Of a DNA stretch of 64,000 nt, positions 49,963 through 60,742 are shown piece by piece; the stretch's first letter is position 1; each line of letters opens with the position of its first letter. This stretch comes from Thermohalobacter berrensis (GTDB taxonomy: Bacteria; Bacillota; Clostridia; Tissierellales; Thermohalobacteraceae), in contig NZ_MCIB01000001.1 of the NCBI RefSeq assembly GCF_003609645.1, forward strand, positions 434,001-498,000, read 5' to 3'. The notes under the pieces are model-generated. The model saw nothing but the letters and a program-made list of their open reading frames with translations. It had not been told where the DNA came from and ran no database searches. The position numbers and the translations under genes were made by a program.

Positions 49963-50642
49963 TTAATCACCTCCATTAAGCTGTCCCGCTCACGCTTTAA
50001 TTTTTCATATTTCTTTTTTGATTCTACAGTTTTACTTTTCTCTACTTTCTTCATAATTCCTTCATACTTTTGGATTTTATTTTGTATAAATTCCTTAGCA
50101 TATGGATCTTTATTCTCAATTAGTTTTTTTCCAACTAATAAATAAATTTCATTTTCCAAGTAATCTTTTCCATGTTCCACATATATAATTTCATATATCC
50201 TTTCTCCTTCTTTAACTAACTTTTCATCAATAATTTTATAATTATTTTCATATAAATATTTTCTTAAATTATATGAATCAACCATAGGCTGAAATATAAA
50301 GTTATTTATAGTTTCAGTAATTCTTTTAGACTTATCTAAAATATTTTTAATTAAAGTACCACCCATTCCTGCTATAATCACAGTATCTACTTCATCAGGT
50401 TGTAAAACTTTTAATCCATTTCCTAATCTCGTTTCAATTTTTTCTTCAAATCCTTTTTTAGTTATAAATGCCTTAGCATTATTTAATGGACCTTCATTAA
50501 CATCAGAAGCAATTACCTTTTTACTTATATTATTTTCTATTAAATATACAGGAATGTAACCATGGTCTGTACCTATATCAGCTACTATGGAATTATATTT
50601 TATAAATTTAGTAATGGCTTTTAATCTAGGTGATAACTTCAT
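49953..50642 (-). CDS. trmK: tRNA (adenine(22)-N1)-methyltransferase
   Basis: A 229-residue SAM methyltransferase that makes m1A22 in tRNA. The SAM motif is IVADIGTDHGYIPVYL (residues 17-32), then ASDVNEGPLNNAKAFI and the catalytic-region DTVIIAGMGGTLI, followed by a C-terminal coiled coil. Typical of TrmK (YqfN). It lies next to rpoD-dnaG in many Firmicutes as well. It overlaps the nif3 start by ten bases. Confidence 0.95.
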   Translation of the reverse strand: MKLSPRLKAITKFIKYNSIVADIGTDHGYIPVYLIENNISKKVIASDVNEGPLNNAKAFITKKGFEEKIETRLGNGLKVLQPDEVDTVIIAGMGGTLIKNILDKSKRITETINNFIFQPMVDSYNLRKYLYENNYKIIDEKLVKEGERIYEIIYVEHGKDYLENEIYLLVGKKLIENKDPYAKEFIQNKIQKYEGIMKKVEKSKTVESKKKYEKLKRERDSLMEVIKWL

Positions 50643-50657
50643 AGCATTTCTCCTTTT

Positions 50658-51389
50658 CTATAAATTTTGTAGGTCCTTTACAAATTTATAGAATTCTTCT
50701 AAGCTTCCTCTATAATCCGGTTCAATGTTCTTATCTGACCTATCTATCATATAGTCTTCTATTAAATAAGTTTTTATACCTAACTTTGAAGCAATCATAT
50801 CTTCAAGTAAATCATTTCCTATCATCATTACATCTTCTGGTTCTTTGTTAAGTATATTAAGTATTTCTTGATAATACTCTATATTCGGTTTGCAAAAGTG
50901 CATTTTTTCAAATGTTGTTATTAAATCAAAATCATTTATATTAAGTCCTGCCCATTCTATCCTATGATATATGGCTTCTTTAGGAAAGATTGGATTTGTC
51001 GCTATTACTAAGGTATATCCTTTAGATTTTAGAAGCTTTATAATCTTTTTAACAATTGGATTAGGACAAACTATTTCTTTTAAGTTTTTAAATTCATTTT
51101 TATAAAATTCCTCAAATTGTACTTTTATACTATTAATATCTATATTAATATTTTTTTGAAAGTCTTCAAAAAATGCTTCCTTATTTGTTTTATTTTCTTC
51201 TAAGTTACTTACCATATAATTAGTTGATTTTAATATTAACTTTTGTAATTCTTTAGGATTTATTTTACCAGCAAGTTTCTTAGTAAGCTCTTTAAAATAA
51301 GCTTGTGTAAATTCCTTTAAATCTAACGGTAAAAGTGTTCCATCTAAATCAAATAAGAATGTATTCAATCCAACCACTCTCTTTCTCAT
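50658..51389 (-). CDS. HAD-family hydrolase
   Basis: A haloacid dehalogenase-type phosphatase of about 243 residues. Motif I is FLFDLDGTLLPLD, motif II VIATNP, the lysine is in MHFCKPNIEYY and motif IV is MMIGNDLLEDMIASKLG. The first ATG candidate compatible with a complete motif I is 51389; a TTG slightly downstream (LNTF) is possible too. A further 20 residues in the longest frame overlap the plus-strand small gene and lack a ribosome site. Substrate unknown. It ends 15 bases before trmK starts. Confidence 0.85.
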   Translation of the reverse strand: MRKRVVGLNTFLFDLDGTLLPLDLKEFTQAYFKELTKKLAGKINPKELQKLILKSTNYMVSNLEENKTNKEAFFEDFQKNINIDINSIKVQFEEFYKNEFKNLKEIVCPNPIVKKIIKLLKSKGYTLVIATNPIFPKEAIYHRIEWAGLNINDFDLITTFEKMHFCKPNIEYYQEILNILNKEPEDVMMIGNDLLEDMIASKLGIKTYLIEDYMIDRSDKNIEPDYRGSLEEFYKFVKDLQNL

Positions 51390-51435
51390 TATTATATATT
51401 TTAAATTTGGGAAAAATAAAATAAGGGGTATTAAT

Positions 51436-51585
51436 ATGAAAAAATACAATCAAAATTATTTAATAAATAAAAAGATTCCCCATTTCAGTTGGGGTGGAAC
51501 TACGCCAAAATGGTCTAAAGAAGCGTCAAGAATTAAACAATTTATTGAATTTATTGAAGAAAAAAGTATAAAAGGTCAAAATTAA
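51436..51585 (+). CDS. Small 49-residue plus-strand protein next to rpoD
   Basis: ATG 51436 follows AAGGGG by seven bases. The product reads MKKYNQNYLINKKIPHFSWG, then GTTPKWSKEASRIKQFIEFI and EEKSIKGQN. It has a mixed charge, no membrane helix, and ends inside a strong hairpin. It is the only plus-strand gene in the block 44-64 kb, placed between the HAD gene and rpoD on the opposite strand. I do not recognise a family; the sequence, ribosome site and terminator speak for a real gene. Confidence 0.65.
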   Translation: MKKYNQNYLINKKIPHFSWGGTTPKWSKEASRIKQFIEFIEEKSIKGQN

Positions 51586-51610
51586 AGATTCGCCTTAGGC
51601 GAATCTTTAA
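51582..51610. terminator. Bidirectional terminator between the small gene and rpoD
   Basis: A 13-bp perfect stem (TTAAAGATTCGCC at 51582-51594 against 51598-51610) with a three-base loop and T-rich tails. It stops both the plus-strand small gene and rpoD. Confidence 0.88.
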
Positions 51611-51612
51611 TT

Positions 51613-52716
51613 TTATTCTAAAAAGTCTTTTAATTTTTTACTTCTACTTGGATGTCTAAGCTTTCTTAAGGCCTTTGCTTCTATTTGTCTTATTCTTTCT
51701 CTTGTTACATTAAATTCTTTTCCTACTTCTTCTAAAGTTCTAGCTCTACCATCTTCAAGACCAAATCTTAACATTAAAACTTTTTGTTCTCTTGGTGTTA
51801 ATGTATCTAAAACATCAACTAATTGTTCTTTTAAAAGTGCAAATGTTGCGGCTTCAGCAGGTGCTTGAACATCATCATCAGGTATAAAATCACCTAAATG
51901 ACTATCTTCTTCTTCACCAATAGGTGTTTCTAAAGAAACAGGCTCTTGTGCTATTTTTAATATTTCTCTTACTTTTTCTTCATCCATATTCATCTCTTTA
52001 GCTATTTCATCAGGATTAGGTTCTCTACCAAGTTTCTGTAAAAGTTGTCTTGAAACTCTTATTAATTTGTTAATAGTTTCTACCATATGAACAGGTATTC
52101 TAATTGTTCTCGCTTGATCTGCTATAGCTCTAGTTATAGCCTGACGAATCCACCAAGTTGCATAAGTACTAAACTTATATCCTTTTCTATAATCGAACTT
52201 TTCTACTGCTTTTATAAGGCCTAAATTTCCTTCTTGTATTAAATCTAGAAAAAGCATTCCTCTACCTACATATCTTTTTGCAATACTTACAACAAGTCTT
52301 AAGTTAGCCTCTGTAAGCTTTCGTTTTGCCTCTTCGTCACCTTGTTCCATTCTTTTTGCTAATTCTATCTCTTCTTCTGCTGTTAATAGTGGAACTTTAC
52401 CTATTTCTTTTAAATACATTTTTACTGGGTCATCTACATTAATCCCTTTTGGTAGTGCTAGTTCCTTATTTATGTCGTCATCTACATCATCTTCTTTATC
52501 TAAGAGTATATCATCATCTTTATCTCCAACAACCTCTATCCCCATTTCCTCTAAACTCTGATATATCTCATCTATTTGATCAGAATCTAATTCTATATCT
52601 TCTAAAGCCTCAGAAATTTCTTTATAAGTCAACATCCCTTTCTTTTTGCCTTTATCTATTAATTTTTTTACTGCCTCTATCCTTTTCTGTTTTTTTTCTT
52701 TCACTTTTTTACTCAT
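51613..52716 (-). CDS. rpoD: RNA polymerase primary sigma factor
   Basis: The housekeeping sigma factor (sigma-A), 367 residues, typical for Firmicutes. A basic N-tail and region 1.1 with acidic stretch ([18 protein letters not shown]) lead into regions 1.2-2.4 ([54 protein letters not shown]), region 3 ([18 protein letters not shown]) and region 4 ([36 protein letters not shown]). It follows dnaG by 28 bases in the macromolecular synthesis operon. Confidence 0.97.
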   Translation of the reverse strand: MSKKVKEKKQKRIEAVKKLIDKGKKKGMLTYKEISEALEDIELDSDQIDEIYQSLEEMGIEVVGDKDDDILLDKEDDVDDDINKELALPKGINVDDPVKMYLKEIGKVPLLTAEEEIELAKRMEQGDEEAKRKLTEANLRLVVSIAKRYVGRGMLFLDLIQEGNLGLIKAVEKFDYRKGYKFSTYATWWIRQAITRAIADQARTIRIPVHMVETINKLIRVSRQLLQKLGREPNPDEIAKEMNMDEEKVREILKIAQEPVSLETPIGEEEDSHLGDFIPDDDVQAPAEAATFALLKEQLVDVLDTLTPREQKVLMLRFGLEDGRARTLEEVGKEFNVTRERIRQIEAKALRKLRHPSRSKKLKDFLE

Positions 52717-52744
52717 TTCAGTTCCCTCCCTTCGGCAAAAACTA

Positions 52745-54568
52745 TTAGTGTAGTTTTAGTTCTTTGTCTATTTTTATTAGTTCTAAGCATAATTGTTTGA
52801 ATTTCTCAACCTCTCCTTTACTTTTTTCTTTTTTAGATTCTAGTAAGCTTATTTGTTTTTTTATTTCATCTCTTTTTAATTTCAATTTATAATATTGTAT
52901 TCTATTAATAAAATCTTTAATTGCCTTTTCATTTTGTTTAAAATCATTCTCTAAATCAAATACTTCTTTTACTTTTGACTTTTCTTTTTCTGTAAATAAA
53001 TTCAAAATCTCACTTGCATCGATATTTTCAATATTAGATTTATATTTGTTATATATTATATTAGCTAATTTTTTATGAACTTCGTCAGAAAAATCGTCAG
53101 GAGTAAAATATGAATTTATCTTCTTAAATATAGTTTTATCATTTATTATTAAATTTAATAAATTCTTTTCAGCATTTAGATGTCCTGGTTCTAACATATA
53201 TTTTACGGGATTTATTCTATCTTTATTATTATTTCTGTAATTATATTTTCTATACTTGTCCGCTTTTTTTGTTTTAAAATTTGCTTGATTTTTATATATT
53301 TCTTTTTTTATAGCATCAATTGATATTCCTGTTTCCCTAGAAACCTTATTAATATATACATCTGCTTCAATAGGACTGTTTGCTTCTTTAATAATAGAAG
53401 CTATTTCTTTGGTAAAATCAATTTTACCCTCTACAGTATCTAAATTAAATTTCTTTTTATTTAAATAAATTTTATAGTCAATATAGCTTAAAGCTTCATC
53501 TATAAGCTTCTCAAAAGCTTCTTTGCCTTTTTCTTTAATAAATTCATCAGGATCTTTTCCTTTAGGCAAAATTATTACTTTAGCTTCAACACCTGCATTT
53601 TTAAGTATATCTAATGCCTTATCAGCTGCATTAAGACCTGCAGTATCCGAATCATAACAAATAAAAAAATCATTGCCATATCTTTTTATTAGCTTTGCTT
53701 GTTCTGGGGTAAAAGCAGTTCCAAGTGAAGCAACACAACATTTAATGCCATGATTGTAAAGAGAAATTACATCCATGTAACCTTCAACTAAAATAATTTT
53801 TTTACCTCTAGAATGCTTTTTAGCTATATTTAAGCCATATAAATTATATCCTTTAGAAAAAATTAAGCTGTCAGGTGAATTTAAATATTTAGGCTGGGAA
53901 TCATCTAGTACTCTGCCACCAAAACCTATTACATTTCCTTTAGTATTAACTATAGGGAACATTACCCTATCTCTAAATCTGTCATAATAGCCAGTTTTGC
54001 TTTTTCTTTCTATAACTAATCCTATTTCTTCAATATCTTTTACAGAAAATCCTTTATTCTTTAAATAATTTAATAAATCATCCCAGTTAGGATTAGAGTA
54101 TCCGAGGCCAAATTTTTTAATGGTATCAGTCGATAGTCCTCTTTTTCTAAGATATGTGTAAGCTTTCTTGTTCTTCATTAAATTATAGTAAAAATATCTG
54201 GCTGTTATTCTATTTATTTCAAAAAGCTTTCTTCTTCGTTCTTCTTTCTTGCTGTCTTTTTTATATGCTTTATTTTCTATCTCAATTCCTACTCTATCTG
54301 CTAATAATTTTAAGGCTTCAATAAAATTTAAGTTTTCGTATTTCATTACAAAATTTATTACATCTCCACCTTCTCCACATCCAAAACAATGGAAAATCTG
54401 CTTTGAAGGAGAGACAACAAATGATGGTGTCTTTTCACTATGAAAAGGACAAAGTGCTTTATAATTTGACCCTGTTCTTTTTAATGATAAGTATTCAGAA
54501 ATAACCTCAACTATGTCGTTACTCTCTCGTATTTCTTCAATTAATTCATCACTAAAGTGATATGTCAT
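52745..54568 (-). CDS. dnaG: DNA primase
   Basis: Makes RNA primers at the replication fork. 607 residues. The CHC2 zinc motif is [21 protein letters not shown]...[11 protein letters not shown] (residues 37-65). The Toprim catalytic glutamate is in [12 protein letters not shown] (about 263) and the aspartates in [18 protein letters not shown]. The C-terminal helicase-binding domain is present ([18 protein letters not shown]). ATG 54568 follows AAAGGTGG; the upstream GTG is not preferred. A palindrome at 54614-54631 lies in the promoter region. Confidence 0.97.
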   Translation of the reverse strand: MTYHFSDELIEEIRESNDIVEVISEYLSLKRTGSNYKALCPFHSEKTPSFVVSPSKQIFHCFGCGEGGDVINFVMKYENLNFIEALKLLADRVGIEIENKAYKKDSKKEERRRKLFEINRITARYFYYNLMKNKKAYTYLRKRGLSTDTIKKFGLGYSNPNWDDLLNYLKNKGFSVKDIEEIGLVIERKSKTGYYDRFRDRVMFPIVNTKGNVIGFGGRVLDDSQPKYLNSPDSLIFSKGYNLYGLNIAKKHSRGKKIILVEGYMDVISLYNHGIKCCVASLGTAFTPEQAKLIKRYGNDFFICYDSDTAGLNAADKALDILKNAGVEAKVIILPKGKDPDEFIKEKGKEAFEKLIDEALSYIDYKIYLNKKKFNLDTVEGKIDFTKEIASIIKEANSPIEADVYINKVSRETGISIDAIKKEIYKNQANFKTKKADKYRKYNYRNNNKDRINPVKYMLEPGHLNAEKNLLNLIINDKTIFKKINSYFTPDDFSDEVHKKLANIIYNKYKSNIENIDASEILNLFTEKEKSKVKEVFDLENDFKQNEKAIKDFINRIQYYKLKLKRDEIKKQISLLESKKEKSKGEVEKFKQLCLELIKIDKELKLH

Positions 54569-54613
54569 AAATACCACCTTTTTATTTACTATTCGTCAAA
54601 AATTGACTTATTC

Positions 54614-54631
54614 CTTCTTAACATGTTAAAA
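54614..54631. promoter_or_regulatory. Rex-like palindrome upstream of dnaG
   Basis: A perfect TTAACATGTTAA core (54617-54628) with TT/AA-rich flanks, matching 12 of the 14 defined positions of the Rex consensus TTGTTAANNNNTTAACAA. Palindromes of this sort arise easily in AT-rich DNA, so it is only a candidate. The rest of 54569-54799 shows no gene. Confidence 0.3.
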
Positions 54632-54799
54632 ATTTCTTTACATCAATTGACTAAACAATTTTCCTATTTTAAAACAGCCCTATTTAAGGTGACAGTTAAA
54701 TCATATTCGACATAAATCTCCATTTTCCTTCTTTATTTATAATTTTTTTATATGCAATAAGAATTTACATTTTAAAAATTTTTCACTTTGTAAAATACT

Positions 54800-55819
54800 T
54801 TAATTATCCCACGGTTTTGGTACAAATAAATCTTTAAAAGTTTTTATGGCAAATCTATCTGTCATTCCTGCAACATAATCACATACAATATCTTCCTTAG
54901 AAGCTTCATAGTTTTTATATATTCTTCTATGTTCAACAGGTAATTTATGAAAATTATTAATATAATAATTATATAACTCCTCAATAATATATCTTGCTTT
55001 ATCTTCTTGACTTTTTGCTTTTTTACTAAAATACACCCTATTAAACATAAATTTTCTTAATTTATTTGTATAATACATCATTTCTTCACTCATGCAAATC
55101 TTATCTTTACCTAAACTATTCTTTATAATATCCACAATCATATTATTTATTCTTTGACTATGTGTTTTTCCTAAGACATCCATACAATCCTTTGGTAATT
55201 CTTTTTTAGTAATAACTCTAGCCCTTATAGAATCATCTATATCATGGTTTATATAGGCTATTCTATCTGCAATTTTTACTATTTGTCCCTCTAGTGTTAC
55301 TGGATCTTTTTCTCCAGTATGATTCAGTATTCCATCCCTTACTTCATAGGTTAAATTTAAACCATTTTTTCCTTTGCTATTCTCAATAATATCTACTACT
55401 CTTAGACTCTGTTTATTATGTTTAAATCCAGATTTATGAATTTCATCTAACACAAATTCTCCTGTGTGTCCAAATGGTGTGTGACCTAAATCATGTCCTA
55501 GAGCTATTGCTTCTGCTAAGTCTTCATTTAAATTCAAAGCTCTAGCCAATGTTCTGGATATTTGGGCAACTTCAAGGGTGTGAGTAAGTCTAGTTCTATA
55601 ATGATCACCTTCAGGAGCTATAAAAACTTGGGTTTTATGTTTGAGTCTTCTAAATGCTTTTGAATGAATTATTCTATCTCGGTCTCTTTGAAATTCAGTC
55701 CTTATATCACATTTCTCCTCTTTAATCCTTCTGCCTTTAGAATTCTTACTTAACATAGCAAAAGGAGATAACATCTTTTCTTCTAATTCTTCTCTTTTTA
55801 ATCTTATATACATACTCAC
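54800..55819 (-). CDS. dgt: dGTPase-like HD-domain phosphohydrolase
   Basis: A deoxyguanosinetriphosphate triphosphohydrolase-like protein of 339 residues (short form). The HD-domain metal ligands are in RTRLTHTLEVAQISRTLAR, ALGHDLGHTPFGHTGE and IAYINHDIDDSIRA. The start MSMYIRLKREELEEKMLSPFAM is GTG after GAGGGG. Members hydrolyse dNTPs to nucleoside plus triphosphate; the specific dNTP is not evident here. It is upstream of dnaG in the same orientation, as in several Clostridia, but with a 230-base gap. Confidence 0.92.
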   Translation of the reverse strand: MSMYIRLKREELEEKMLSPFAMLSKNSKGRRIKEEKCDIRTEFQRDRDRIIHSKAFRRLKHKTQVFIAPEGDHYRTRLTHTLEVAQISRTLARALNLNEDLAEAIALGHDLGHTPFGHTGEFVLDEIHKSGFKHNKQSLRVVDIIENSKGKNGLNLTYEVRDGILNHTGEKDPVTLEGQIVKIADRIAYINHDIDDSIRARVITKKELPKDCMDVLGKTHSQRINNMIVDIIKNSLGKDKICMSEEMMYYTNKLRKFMFNRVYFSKKAKSQEDKARYIIEELYNYYINNFHKLPVEHRRIYKNYEASKEDIVCDYVAGMTDRFAIKTFKDLFVPKPWDN

Positions 55820-55948
55820 AAATAATACCCCTCTTAATTAAATTTGTCAATTACTATATACCCAAAACTAACCACATTTAATATATATACAACAAACTCT
55901 ATTAGATTCCTGCAAAATATTAATTTTTTGTTAAATAATCGTTTTTAT

Positions 55949-55994
55949 ATAAATAAAAAGGATGTTGAGAATAAACAACATCCTTTTTATTTAT
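55949..55994. terminator. Strong terminator after ppsR
   Basis: A 19-bp perfect stem (ATAAATAAAAAGGATGTTG at 55949-55967 against 55976-55994) with an eight-base loop and A/T tails, five bases from the ppsR stop. Confidence 0.9.
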
Positions 55995-55998
55995 ATAA

Positions 55999-56811
55999 TT
56001 ATTTTTCTCTAATTTTTTCTAAAATAATACCGGCACTTTCTTCAACTGCTTTGTTTGATACATCAATAACTGTACATCCTAACTTTTTCATAATTTTTTC
56101 AGCATATTCAATTTCATTTAATATCCTATCCATACTTGCATAGTTAGCATTATTGTCTAACCCTAAAGCCTTAAGCCTTTCTTGTCTGATTTCATTTAAT
56201 TTTATAGGATTAGCTGTTAATCCTATTATCTTTGAAGGGTCTACCTCAAATAACTCTTGTGGTGGCGGAACTTCTGGCACCAATGGTACATTGGCTACTT
56301 TAATATTTTTATGAGCTAAGTACATACTTAGAGGTGTTTTCGATGTTCTTGATACTCCAATTAAAACTATATCGGCTAATTTAATACCTCTAGTATCTTT
56401 CCCATCATCATATTTTACAGCAAATTCAATTGCTTCAACTTTTCTAAAATATTTTTCGTCTAACTTTCTAATTAATCCTGGTTCACCTTTTGGCTTAGTT
56501 CCAACAACATTTTCTATAGAATTTAAAACAGGAGTCATTATATCTATAGCGGGTATATTATATTCCTTTGCCTTATTTACTAAGAACTGTCTTAATTTAT
56601 CAATAACTATTGTAAATACAATAATGCAATTTTCTCTTTTAGCCTCTTGAAACACTTCTATAATTTGTTCTTCATCTGTAATATAAGGAAATCTTCTTAT
56701 TTCATACTTGCCTGAGTTAAACTGACTAATAGCTGCTTTAGCAACTTGTTCTCCAGTTTCACCTACAGAATCTGATAAAATATATATAACAGTTTCTTTT
56801 CTTTTTCCCAT
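55999..56811 (-). CDS. Pyruvate, phosphate dikinase regulatory protein (PDRP)
   Basis: A bifunctional serine/threonine kinase and Pi-dependent phosphorylase (DUF299/PEP synthetase regulatory family), 270 residues. It begins [22 protein letters not shown]; the P-loop is [18 protein letters not shown] (about residues 150-167), and [17 protein letters not shown] follows. It regulates pyruvate, phosphate dikinase by ADP-dependent phosphorylation. Right downstream of ccpN (12 bases), which controls gluconeogenic genes, the pairing is well known in Firmicutes; no ppdK gene is in this window. Confidence 0.94.
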   Translation of the reverse strand: MGKRKETVIYILSDSVGETGEQVAKAAISQFNSGKYEIRRFPYITDEEQIIEVFQEAKRENCIIVFTIVIDKLRQFLVNKAKEYNIPAIDIMTPVLNSIENVVGTKPKGEPGLIRKLDEKYFRKVEAIEFAVKYDDGKDTRGIKLADIVLIGVSRTSKTPLSMYLAHKNIKVANVPLVPEVPPPQELFEVDPSKIIGLTANPIKLNEIRQERLKALGLDNNANYASMDRILNEIEYAEKIMKKLGCTVIDVSNKAVEESAGIILEKIREK

Positions 56812-56823
56812 TGAGTTCCCCCC

Positions 56824-57468
56824 CTATTCGGTATTTGCTATGTCTACAAAAAGTCTTGTTATATTTGTTTTTGATATCCTTCCAATTACTTTATATCCTT
56901 CTTCACCATTCTCATTTTTTATCTTCTCTACAATTGGTAAACTATCAACTTGATGTTCTATTATTTTAATAGCCGCATCTAACACACTTTCATCAGGCTC
57001 TGTAACAACTATATTAGGCATTCTAGTCATTATTACACCAACTGGAATTTTGTTAATATCAGTACCTCCTATGGCACTTTTTAAAAAATCTTTTCTAGAA
57101 ACAACTCCTGAAAGTAAACCCTCTGTAGTCACAAAAATTGTTCCTACATCTTCAAGGAATAAAGTAACAATCGCATCATATACAGATGTCCCTTCGCTAA
57201 CAACAACAGGAAGTGATTTAACCTCTGAAACTTTTATATTACTAATCCGTTCCGCAAAGTAGTTAATAGTAGACTTACCAGAATAAAAATATCCAACCTT
57301 AGGTCTAGCATCTAAAACCCCAGCCATAGTCAAAATAGCTAAATCTGTTCTCAAAGTTGCCCTTGTAAGTTTTAATTTTTTTGCAATTGCCTCACTCGTT
57401 ATCGGTTCATTTTTCTTGACAATATTAATTATTCTCTTTTGTCTTTCAGTAAATTGAATAGTTCTCAC
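56824..57468 (-). CDS. ccpN: CcpN-type HTH-CBS transcription repressor
   Basis: A transcription regulator with an N-terminal helix-turn-helix (residues 5-60, ERQKRIINIVKKNEPITSEAIAKKLKLTRATLRTDLAILTM) and two CBS domains (about 75-135 and 140-205), the CcpN/YqzB layout. In Bacillus CcpN represses gluconeogenic gapB and pckA in the presence of glucose. The start is uncertain: GTG 57468 (MRTIQFTERQ) is chosen; a TTG further upstream has no ribosome site, and an ATT three codons on (TIQFT) would suit AGAGGTG spacing. It is probably cotranscribed with the PDRP gene. Confidence 0.93.
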   Translation of the reverse strand: MRTIQFTERQKRIINIVKKNEPITSEAIAKKLKLTRATLRTDLAILTMAGVLDARPKVGYFYSGKSTINYFAERISNIKVSEVKSLPVVVSEGTSVYDAIVTLFLEDVGTIFVTTEGLLSGVVSRKDFLKSAIGGTDINKIPVGVIMTRMPNIVVTEPDESVLDAAIKIIEHQVDSLPIVEKIKNENGEEGYKVIGRISKTNITRLFVDIANTE

Positions 57469-57539
57469 CTCTTTTCTATAAATGGGCAATATATACTTTA
57501 TTTTAACAAAATCAAAGGATATTTTCTATCATATTTTAA

Positions 57540-57569
57540 ATAAAGTCCACCCTTCTAGGTGGACTTTAT
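57540..57569 (-). terminator. Intrinsic terminator after glyS
   Basis: A 12-bp perfect stem (ATAAAGTCCACC at 57540-57551 against 57558-57569), six-base loop; T-rich tail on the minus strand. Ten bases from the glyS stop. Confidence 0.85.
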
Positions 57570-57578
57570 GCTTTCACA

Positions 57579-59660
57579 TTACTTATTTACTATTTTAGAT
57601 AAATCACATATTTTTAGCATAGTATCTGAAATTTCTTTTATTAGTGATAGTCGATTATTTTTAAGTTTTTCATCATCTACCATTACCATTACATTATCAA
57701 AAAACTCATCTATTGGTCCTCTTAAAGTTATCATGGTATCTAATGCTTTGTTATACTCTTTATTATTTAAGCATATTTCTACTTCATTTTTTACTTCCTT
57801 AAAAGTTTTATATAATGTTTTTTCTTGTTCTTCTATTAACAATTCAGTGTTAATTTCAACTTTATTCTCAGCTTTTTTAGCTAAGTTACTAACTCTGTTA
57901 AATGCTGCCAGTATTTCTGATAATTCATCTTTTTTAATCCATTTATTAAGTTCTGAAGCCCTAATATATAAATCGGCTATATCATAGTTATTTGAATTTA
58001 ATACAGCATCAACAACATCATATCTTATTCCATTATCTATGAACATATTCCTTATTCTAGCTTTAAAGAATTCTAGAATTTCTTTTTTAACCTCATCATA
58101 GTTAAAAGTAAGACCATTTTCTTCATAAATATTTAAAGAATAATCTATTAATTTGTCTAAAGATATATGTATGTTTCTATCTAGCAGTATATTGACTATA
58201 CCTAATGCTTGCCTCCTTAATCCATAAGGGTCTTGTGAACCTGTAGGCTGTATTCCTATTGCAAAACAACCAGCAATAGTATCTATTTTATCTGATATAC
58301 TTAACATAGCTCCAGCAGTTGTAGTTGGCAGTTCATCCTGTGCAAATCTAGGTAGATAATGCTCATATATAGCTAAACTAACTATTTCATTTTCACCTGA
58401 TGTTTTTGCATATTCTCTACCCATAATACCTTGCAATTCTGTAAATTCATATACCATTTTTGTAACTAAATCTGCTTTTGACAGATAAGCTGCCCTTTTA
58501 GTATTTTCTAAGGTTTCATCTCCAACTTCTAGTGTCTCTCCTATTTTTTCTGATAATCTAATAATTCTGTTTGTCTTTTCCCATACAGTACCTAATTGTT
58601 CTTGAAAAACTATGTCCTTAAGACCTTCTACATAATCCTCTAAAGGCTTTTTAACATCTTCATTATAGAAGAATTTCGCATCTTCTAATCTGGCATCAAG
58701 TACTTTTTCATTACCCTTAGTTACAATATCAATATACTCATCATTACCATTACGAACTGCTATAAAGTATGGCAATAAATTTTTATTATCATCAACTATA
58801 GGCAAATATCTTTGATGTTCTTTCATTGGGGTTGTAATAACCTCTTTAGGTAGTTTTAGATAATCATCTTTGATTCTTCCTCTTAATGGTGTAGGATATT
58901 CAACAATATGTGTTAGTTCGTTTAATAATTCTTCGTCATCAAGGATATTTCCACCCTTTTCTTGTGCAAGTTTTCGACATCCTTTTATAATTAACTCTTT
59001 TCTTTCATTTTGGTCAACTATTACATAATTTTCTCTTAACTTTTCAAAATATTCGTCAACACTATTTATTTCTATATTACTACTTCCTAAAAATCTATGT
59101 CCTTTAGTAATATTTGAAACTTTAATACCTTCAAAATCAAAGCTAATAGGTTCATTATTAAATAATGATAAAACCCATCTAATAGGCCTTACAAATCTAA
59201 AGCTCTTTTTTCCCCATTTCATAGATTTAGGAAAAGTTATGGATTTTATTAATTCAGGTATATTTTCCTTTAAAACTTCTTTTGAATCTTTTCCCTTTAA
59301 TACTCTTTGAGCAAAAACATAATCTTCACCTTTATATTCCTTTATTATTATATCATCAACTTCTACTCCCTGGCCCTTTGCAAAACCCATCAAAGCTTTA
59401 GTTGGATTTCCTTCTTCATCATACGCTATTCTCTTTGCAGGTCCTCTAACAAGTTCTTCTAAATCTTCCTGTCTTTCTGCTATATTTTCAATGAGTAATA
59501 CTAATCTTCTAGGTGTTGCATATGTTTTTATATTGTCAAAACATATCCTCTCTTCTTTAAACATATCTTCTGCTTTGTTTTTAAGCTGATTTAATGAATC
59601 ATCAATAAACCTTGCTGGAACTTCTTCTGTTCCAATTTCTAATAAATATTTATTCAGCAT
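57579..59660 (-). CDS. glyS: Glycyl-tRNA synthetase beta subunit
   Basis: 693 residues, tetrameric alpha2beta2-type enzyme subunit. The family start [24 protein letters not shown] and inner segments [40 protein letters not shown] and [39 protein letters not shown] are intact. The ATG at 59660 after AAGGAGGTG is chosen; it overlaps the glyQ stop by 11 bases. Both subunits are present, and the beta subunit holds tRNA-binding parts. Confidence 0.97.
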   Translation of the reverse strand: MLNKYLLEIGTEEVPARFIDDSLNQLKNKAEDMFKEERICFDNIKTYATPRRLVLLIENIAERQEDLEELVRGPAKRIAYDEEGNPTKALMGFAKGQGVEVDDIIIKEYKGEDYVFAQRVLKGKDSKEVLKENIPELIKSITFPKSMKWGKKSFRFVRPIRWVLSLFNNEPISFDFEGIKVSNITKGHRFLGSSNIEINSVDEYFEKLRENYVIVDQNERKELIIKGCRKLAQEKGGNILDDEELLNELTHIVEYPTPLRGRIKDDYLKLPKEVITTPMKEHQRYLPIVDDNKNLLPYFIAVRNGNDEYIDIVTKGNEKVLDARLEDAKFFYNEDVKKPLEDYVEGLKDIVFQEQLGTVWEKTNRIIRLSEKIGETLEVGDETLENTKRAAYLSKADLVTKMVYEFTELQGIMGREYAKTSGENEIVSLAIYEHYLPRFAQDELPTTTAGAMLSISDKIDTIAGCFAIGIQPTGSQDPYGLRRQALGIVNILLDRNIHISLDKLIDYSLNIYEENGLTFNYDEVKKEILEFFKARIRNMFIDNGIRYDVVDAVLNSNNYDIADLYIRASELNKWIKKDELSEILAAFNRVSNLAKKAENKVEINTELLIEEQEKTLYKTFKEVKNEVEICLNNKEYNKALDTMITLRGPIDEFFDNVMVMVDDEKLKNNRLSLIKEISDTMLKICDLSKIVNK

Positions 59661-60537
59661 TAGGAGCACCTCCTTTTAGAAGTGGAAAACCTATCTCTTC
59701 TCTTCTTTCTATATATTTAGCAGCAACAAGTTTAGCTAAATTTCTAACCCTTGATATATAGTTTGTTCTTTCAGTTACACTAATAGCTCCTCTAGCATCC
59801 AATACATTAAAAGTATGTGAACACTTTAACACAAAATCATATGCAGGTAAAACTAATCCATCATTAATTAGTCTCGTTGCTTCATTTTCATATGTATCAA
59901 AAAGTCTATTTAAAACATCTATATCTGCCTTTTCAAAACTATATACTGAATGCTCAAATTCAGCCTGTTTGAACACTTCACCATATGTTATTCCATCAAC
60001 CCACTCTATATCAAATACATTATCTACATCTTGTAGATACATTGCAATCCTTTCTAAACCATATGTAATTTCTGCAGACTCAAGTTCACAGTTAATACTA
60101 CCTACTTGTTGGAAGTATGTAAATTGTGTTATCTCCATTCCATCTAACCACACTTCCCATCCTAATCCCCATGCACCTAGTGTTGGGGCTTCCCAGTTAT
60201 CTTCTACAAATCTAATATCGTGTTTTTTAGGATCTATACCTATAGCTTTAAGACTATCTAAATATAGTTCTTGTACATTATCAGGAGATGGCTTTAAAAT
60301 CACTTGTACTTGATGGTGTTGATAAACCCTGTTTGGATTTTCACCATATCTAGCATCGGCTGGTCTTCGAGATGGTTCAACATATACAACCTTCCAAGGT
60401 TCTGGACCTAGAGCTCTCAAAAACGTTTGAGGGTTCATAGTACCAGCACCTTTTTCAACATCATAAGGTTGCATTACTACACAGCCTTTATCTCCCCAAT
60501 ACTTTAGTAGTTTCATTATCAAATCTTGAAATTGCAT
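59650..60537 (-). CDS. glyQ: Glycyl-tRNA synthetase alpha subunit
   Basis: The catalytic subunit, 295 residues. It begins [46 protein letters not shown], which is diagnostic, with [20 protein letters not shown] and the [31 protein letters not shown] core. The start follows AAAGGAGGT. Unlike typical Firmicute glyQS, no T-box sequence is visible upstream, though a terminator hairpin is. Confidence 0.97.
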   Translation of the reverse strand: MQFQDLIMKLLKYWGDKGCVVMQPYDVEKGAGTMNPQTFLRALGPEPWKVVYVEPSRRPADARYGENPNRVYQHHQVQVILKPSPDNVQELYLDSLKAIGIDPKKHDIRFVEDNWEAPTLGAWGLGWEVWLDGMEITQFTYFQQVGSINCELESAEITYGLERIAMYLQDVDNVFDIEWVDGITYGEVFKQAEFEHSVYSFEKADIDVLNRLFDTYENEATRLINDGLVLPAYDFVLKCSHTFNVLDARGAISVTERTNYISRVRNLAKLVAAKYIERREEIGFPLLKGGAPNAE

Positions 60538-60571
60538 TAACTTTTACCTCCTTTAAAGTTAAGTCAAAAAT

Positions 60572-60608
60572 AAAAAAAACCTTTGTCCCCTATAGGGAAG
60601 AAAGGTTT
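60572..60608 (-). terminator. Terminator hairpin in front of glyQ
   Basis: AAACCTTT (60577-60584) pairs with AAAGGTTT (60601-60608), with an inner TCCC/GGGA pair (60586-60589 and 60595-60598), and the minus strand continues into eight T. It lies 35 bases upstream of glyQ and 135 past the DUF4342 stop. A second small hairpin (GATACC/GGTATC at 60632-60649) and a TATACT box (about 60657-60662) precede it, so it could be either the upstream gene's terminator or a leader attenuator. Confidence 0.75.
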
Positions 60609-60742
60609 CCTTCTCTTATCAACATAAAATTGATACCTATAGAGGTATCCTCTTCTTTAGTATACCATAAAAAACTCCTCTTTAGTTAATTAATAAAATT
60701 ATTTCTAATCAATTTGTTAAAAATAATTTAGCAAATAATTAA

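Noticed and set aside
60545-60665. A T-box riboswitch in front of glyQ
   Set aside because: No AGGGTGG-type T-box core or specifier structure can be found, only a terminator and a small hairpin.
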